DNA of 10,886 nt from Thiohalomonas sp. (GTDB lineage: Bacteria > Pseudomonadota > Gammaproteobacteria > GRL18), in contig JAIVER010000024.1 of NCBI GenBank assembly GCA_023864145.1, positions 1-10,886 on the forward strand, in the 5' to 3' direction. Below, one piece after another: positions 8,866 to 10,886 of this stretch (position 1 is the stretch's first letter; every line of letters starts with the position of its first letter). Made by a program: the position numbers and the translations under genes. The notes under the pieces were generated by a model. That model made no database searches and had not been told where the DNA came from. It saw only the letters and a list, made by a program, of their open reading frames with translations.

Positions 8866-8893
8866 TTGGTTGAGTCTATTTGAGTATTATAAT
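8866..8893 (+). promoter_or_regulatory. Candidate upstream promoter for apbC
   Basis: TTGGTT (8866-8871) is followed after 16 bases by a perfect TATAAT (8888-8893). It lies about 75 bases upstream of the apbC start and overlaps a second promoter-like sequence. Confidence 0.4.
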
Positions 8894-8907
8894 GAAAAGT
8901 GTATAAT
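8880..8907 (+). promoter_or_regulatory. Candidate downstream promoter for apbC
   Basis: TTGAGT (8880-8885) is followed after 16 bases by a perfect TATAAT (8902-8907). This is the better placed of the two overlapping candidates, with an expected start near 8914 and a leader of about 55 bases. The hexamer TTGAGT also occurs at 8870-8875. Confidence 0.5.
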
Positions 8908-8910
8908 ACT
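8883..8910. promoter_or_regulatory. 9-bp inverted repeat over the apbC -10 boxes (possible operator)
   Basis: AGTATTATA (8883-8891) and TATAATACT (8902-8910) are perfect reverse complements with 10 bases between them. Each arm covers or abuts a -10 hexamer, so a dimeric protein bound here would block both apbC promoter candidates. AT-rich promoter DNA can give such symmetry by chance. I do not recognise the sequence as the site of a known regulator. Confidence 0.35.
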
Positions 8911-8967
8911 TGACTGATTTACTCAAGAATTAATTTATTTAGCAAAATATAGCTGGAGTTTTTAAAC

Positions 8968-10053
8968 ATGGCAACTGCAGAACAAGTAAACGAAAAATTA
9001 AAAGAATTTATTGACCCGTATTTAGAATGCGATTTAGGATCTGCTCATTGTGTAAAAGATACGCAGGTAGATGGTTCAAAAGCAATAGTTGATATCGAAT
9101 TAGGTTTCCCTCATAAAGGATATCAGCAGGAGCTCACTGATGCATTAACTGAGTTGCTCAAACAAGTTGATGGTATTGATGATGTAGTAATCAATCTCAG
9201 CAGTAAGATTGTGGTGCATGCGGTACAAAAAGGTGTGCAGCCGATTCAGGGTGTTAAAAATATCGTTGCAGTTGCTTCTGGTAAGGGTGGTGTGGGTAAA
9301 TCAACCACAACCGTTAATCTGGCTTTAGCTTTAGCTGCAGAAGGTGCACGAGTTGCAGTACTGGATGCTGATATTTATGGCCCAAGTATGCCAAGAATGT
9401 TAGGCATATCAGGCAAGCCGGAATCAGCAGATGGTCAGTCTTTAGAGCCGATGTTGAATTATGGTATTCAAACCATGTCAATTGGTTTTTTAGTTGATGA
9501 TGATACGCCAATGATCTGGCGTGGCCCAATGGTCACTCAGGCGCTGGAGCAATTATTTAAAGATACACGCTGGAAAGATGTAGATTATCTGGTTGTGGAT
9601 CTGCCGCCTGGCACTGGTGATGTGCAGTTAACACTGGCACAAAAAATTCCAGTCAGTGGTGCTGTTATTGTAACCACTCCTCAGGATATTGCCTTATTAG
9701 ATGCCCGTAAGGGTCTGAAAATGTTTGAAAAAGTCAATGTGCCGGTACTAGGTGTAGTAGAAAACATGTCTACTCATATTTGCAGCAATTGTGCTCATGA
9801 AGAACGCATCTTCGGTGAAGGCGGCGGTCAGCGCATGTCTGATGAAGAAAATGTCGATCTATTAGGCTCATTACCACTGGATATGAGCATTCGCCAGCTG
9901 GCAGATGATGGTACCCCAACGGTGGTTTCTGAGCCTGATAGCCGTATTACTGAACTATATGTTGAAATCGCCCGTAAAGTTGCTGCTAAATTAGCGCTTA
10001 AAGCTCGTGACTATACCAATAAGTTCCCTAAAATTGTGATTAAAAATGACTAA
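8968..10053 (+). CDS. apbC: Fe-S cluster carrier/assembly ATPase (Mrp/NBP35 family, ApbC)
   Basis: ApbC (Mrp) is a cytoplasmic P-loop ATPase that binds a labile Fe-S cluster as a dimer and delivers it to client proteins. Of 361 residues, about 1-88 form the N-terminal MIP18-type (DUF59) domain. The deviant Walker A SGKGGVGKST is at 104-113, LDADIYGPSMPRMLG at 132-146, the switch DLPPGTGD at 211-218, and the cluster-binding CSNC (Cys272, Cys275) follows NMSTH. Length is normal. The ATG has TGGAG 9 bases upstream (8954-8958), which fixes the start. It is divergent from metG, as in E. coli, and lies beside an operon of Fe-S proteins (Rnf, Nth) that are plausible clients; that link is inferred. 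In many gammaproteobacteria dcd follows this gene; here insertion-sequence debris follows instead. Confidence 0.97.
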   Translation: MATAEQVNEKLKEFIDPYLECDLGSAHCVKDTQVDGSKAIVDIELGFPHKGYQQELTDALTELLKQVDGIDDVVINLSSKIVVHAVQKGVQPIQGVKNIVAVASGKGGVGKSTTTVNLALALAAEGARVAVLDADIYGPSMPRMLGISGKPESADGQSLEPMLNYGIQTMSIGFLVDDDTPMIWRGPMVTQALEQLFKDTRWKDVDYLVVDLPPGTGDVQLTLAQKIPVSGAVIVTTPQDIALLDARKGLKMFEKVNVPVLGVVENMSTHICSNCAHEERIFGEGGGQRMSDEENVDLLGSLPLDMSIRQLADDGTPTVVSEPDSRITELYVEIARKVAAKLALKARDYTNKFPKIVIKND

Positions 10054-10062
10054 TTTTGATGG

Positions 10063-10100
10063 TTCAACGCTAAGTTGAGCATAATTTAGTTTAATTTTTT
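10063..10100 (+). terminator. Weak terminator-like structure after apbC
   Basis: TTCAAC (10063-10068) can pair with GTTGAG (10074-10079), including one G-T pair, around a 5-base loop ten bases after the apbC stop. A T-rich stretch follows, ending in TTTTTT near 10095-10100. The short stem and the distance to the T-run make this only a candidate. Confidence 0.3.
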
Positions 10101-10167
10101 GCAATAGAAAAGCCTCTTCACGCTCTGAGTCATTCAGTCAAGAAAAATCAACAAATATCTTTACATA

Positions 10168-10259
10168 TTTTATCCACATACCCACAGGCCAAGCCACTCC
10201 CTGCGAGATAAACCTAAAGGTCTCTCCAGTCGGGCAGACCTGTGGGTATGTGGATAAAA
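10168..10259. repeat. 92-bp element bounded by perfect 21-bp inverted repeats
   Basis: The 21 bases at 10168-10188 are the exact reverse complement of 10239-10259. Each arm contains TTATCCACA (10170-10178 on +, 10249-10257 on -), which equals the consensus DnaA box, and the stretch CATACCCACAGG. The 50-base centre is more GC-rich than its surroundings and has its own small pairings: AGGTCT (10218-10223) with AGACCT (10236-10241), which competes with the long stem, and ACCT/AGGT at 10212-10221. No reading frame is apparent. It could be a miniature inverted-repeat (MITE-like) element, the noncoding end of the adjacent IS110-type remnant, or a structured RNA. The rest of 10101-10308 shows no gene. 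Confidence 0.7.
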
Positions 10260-10308
10260 ATTAATTTGATTCAACCGATAATGTCTGTTCAAATAATTTT
10301 GAACCTTT

Positions 10309-10446
10309 TTATTGTAATGCTTTAAGATAAGTCATTTCATCATAAGGTGTTCGTGTTTGCCAATAACGATAAAGAATACGAATCCATTTAAAGGTACAGC
10401 TCAACCCCGCTTTACAGTTTTCTGAGCTCAGCAATAAAAAAGGAAG
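10309..10446 (-). pseudogene. C-terminal remnant of an IS110-type transposase
   Basis: The minus strand is open from about 10446 to a TAA at 10309-10311. It reads ENCKAGLSCTFKWIRILYR followed by YWQTRTPYDEMTYLKALQ. The pattern W-R-I-L-Y-R-x-W-Q-T-x-x-P-Y-D-E-x-x-Y-L-x-x-L is what I know from the extreme C-terminus of IS110-family (DEDD) transposases. Only about 40 codons remain; a stop (TGA at 10447-10449) and unrelated sequence replace the upstream part, so it is non-functional. Its 3' side leads into the 92-bp inverted-repeat element. Confidence 0.6.
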
Positions 10447-10507
10447 TCATCAAACCCGAGTTCTGAGATAATATTGTTACCAGACAATTTATCCAGGAGC
10501 AATACCC

Positions 10508-10798
10508 GTGACAGGCTTGCACAACACTGATTTAACTACTTCCCAGAAAATAGAGTTTAGCGCAAAGGTATTGGCAAACCAAGGGTTACATGGTTCATTT
10601 TGACTCAAATGAGTCAAGAGTATGGTTTATCTCGCCCCACACTTTATCGTGATCAGGAAAATACTGCAGAAATTTTATTCCAACATTTCAGTCAAACACA
10701 GGAGCAACTAAAAGCCCGTACCATCAGGGTTGATCAAGTACAACTAGAACGTACCATTATTGCGTTGTCGATTATGCCACCTAATAGCATCCGTGCCA
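10508..10798 (+). pseudogene. N-terminal fragment of a helix-turn-helix transposase, frameshifted and interrupted
   Basis: A GTG at 10508, 8 bases after a good AGGAG (10495-10499), opens 31 codons including SQKIEFSAKVLANQGLHGSF, which end at TGA (10601-10603). In the -1 frame, entered at the TTTT run at 10597-10601, the sequence continues from 10600 with MSQEYGLSRPTLYR, a helix-turn-helix recognition segment. It then reads QVQLERTIIALSIMPPNSIRAI up to the terminal repeat at 10799. Together they look like the first roughly 95 residues of a transposase that resembles an unclassified DDE type. In-frame reading beyond 10799 stops at TAA 10849-10851 and is unrelated. The frameshift is either decay or, less likely, programmed -1 slippage. 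The fragment lacks any catalytic domain, so I call it a pseudogene. Confidence 0.55.
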
Positions 10799-10886
10799 TA
10801 TACCCAATCAACTTGAAAATGCAGGATCGAACACTTGGAAATTATCATTAATTCGAGAATCTAATGATTTTCCAATGCTCGGTAAA
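10799..10886. mobile_element. Terminal repeat, right copy (probable end of a multicopy insertion sequence)
   Basis: This is the exact reverse complement of 2-89 and runs to the window edge. It starts within the transposase fragment at 10508-10798, whose conserved reading ends at SIRAI, so it probably represents an insertion into that older element. Read outward (+ strand), one frame is open from the junction to the end with WKLSLIRESNDFPMLGK. Family not recognised. Confidence 0.7.

Noticed and set aside
10168..10259. A CRISPR repeat-spacer unit
   Set aside because: The two copies are inverted, not direct, and there are only two; no cas gene is present.
10160..10260. A replication origin, suggested by DnaA-box-like sequences
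   Set aside because: There are only two boxes, both explained by the inverted repeat, with no dnaA, dnaN, rep gene or AT-rich unwinding array nearby.
10799..10851. Continuation of the transposase fragment to the TAA at 10849-10851 as genuine protein
   Set aside because: From 10799 the DNA is the terminal repeat, also present at the left end without this fragment, so these codons are a chance extension into an inserted element.
2..10886. The whole window as a composite transposon carrying rnf genes
   Set aside because: The interior is a conserved housekeeping order (apbC, metG, rnf, nth), no target-site duplication can be seen, and the outer ends are not in view; two independent insertions explain the ends better.

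Overview
The window looks like a chromosomal segment from a gammaproteobacterium. The basis is the run apbC (mrp) / metG / rnfABCDGE / nth with gammaproteobacterial protein lengths and motifs, such as a roughly 700-residue MetRS with a C-terminal tRNA-binding domain and an endonuclease III whose key residues carry E. coli numbering. Base composition is moderately AT-rich. I cannot name the genus. Insertion-sequence debris at both ends suggests a genome rich in mobile elements.

Layout, left to right. Positions 2-89 are one copy of an 88-bp sequence whose exact reverse complement occupies 10799-10886. Both window ends therefore run into the same repeat in opposite orientation, most simply one multicopy insertion sequence. 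Next comes a broken 3' end of a gene on the + strand (about 90-213), whose frameshifted translation resembles the C-terminus of a PiT-type phosphate permease. It is followed by a hairpin plus T-run and meets nth tail to tail. From 210 to 8682 everything is on the minus strand and is read right to left: metG, rnfA, rnfB, rnfC, rnfD, rnfG, rnfE, nth. An intergenic region of 285 bp (8683-8967) holds divergent promoters for metG and for apbC, which lies on the plus strand (8968-10053). After apbC, 10054-10886 holds no intact gene. It contains a probable weak terminator, a 92-bp element bounded by perfect 21-bp inverted repeats, the C-terminal scrap of an IS110-type transposase (minus strand), and a frameshifted N-terminal fragment of another transposase (plus strand) cut by the terminal repeat.

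How the genes work together. RnfABCDGE form the membrane-bound Rnf (Rsx) complex, which couples electron transfer between ferredoxin and NAD to ion translocation and, in E. coli, helps keep SoxR reduced. RnfB and RnfC carry the iron-sulfur clusters, RnfD and RnfG carry covalent FMN, and RnfA and RnfE are paired membrane subunits each carrying two conserved Cys. The genes are tightly packed: 4-bp ATGA overlaps at rnfB/rnfC and rnfD/rnfG, TAATG at rnfA/rnfB, and a 14-bp overlap at rnfG/rnfE. Nth is itself a 4Fe-4S enzyme, and ApbC is an Fe-S cluster carrier/assembly ATPase, so the segment is rich in Fe-S biology.

I found no convincing new biological system. The points most worth a second look are the Ser in place of the usual flavin-accepting Thr in RnfD, the broken permease and transposase fragments, the 92-bp inverted-repeat element carrying two DnaA-box-like sequences, and the identical inverted repeats at the two ends.
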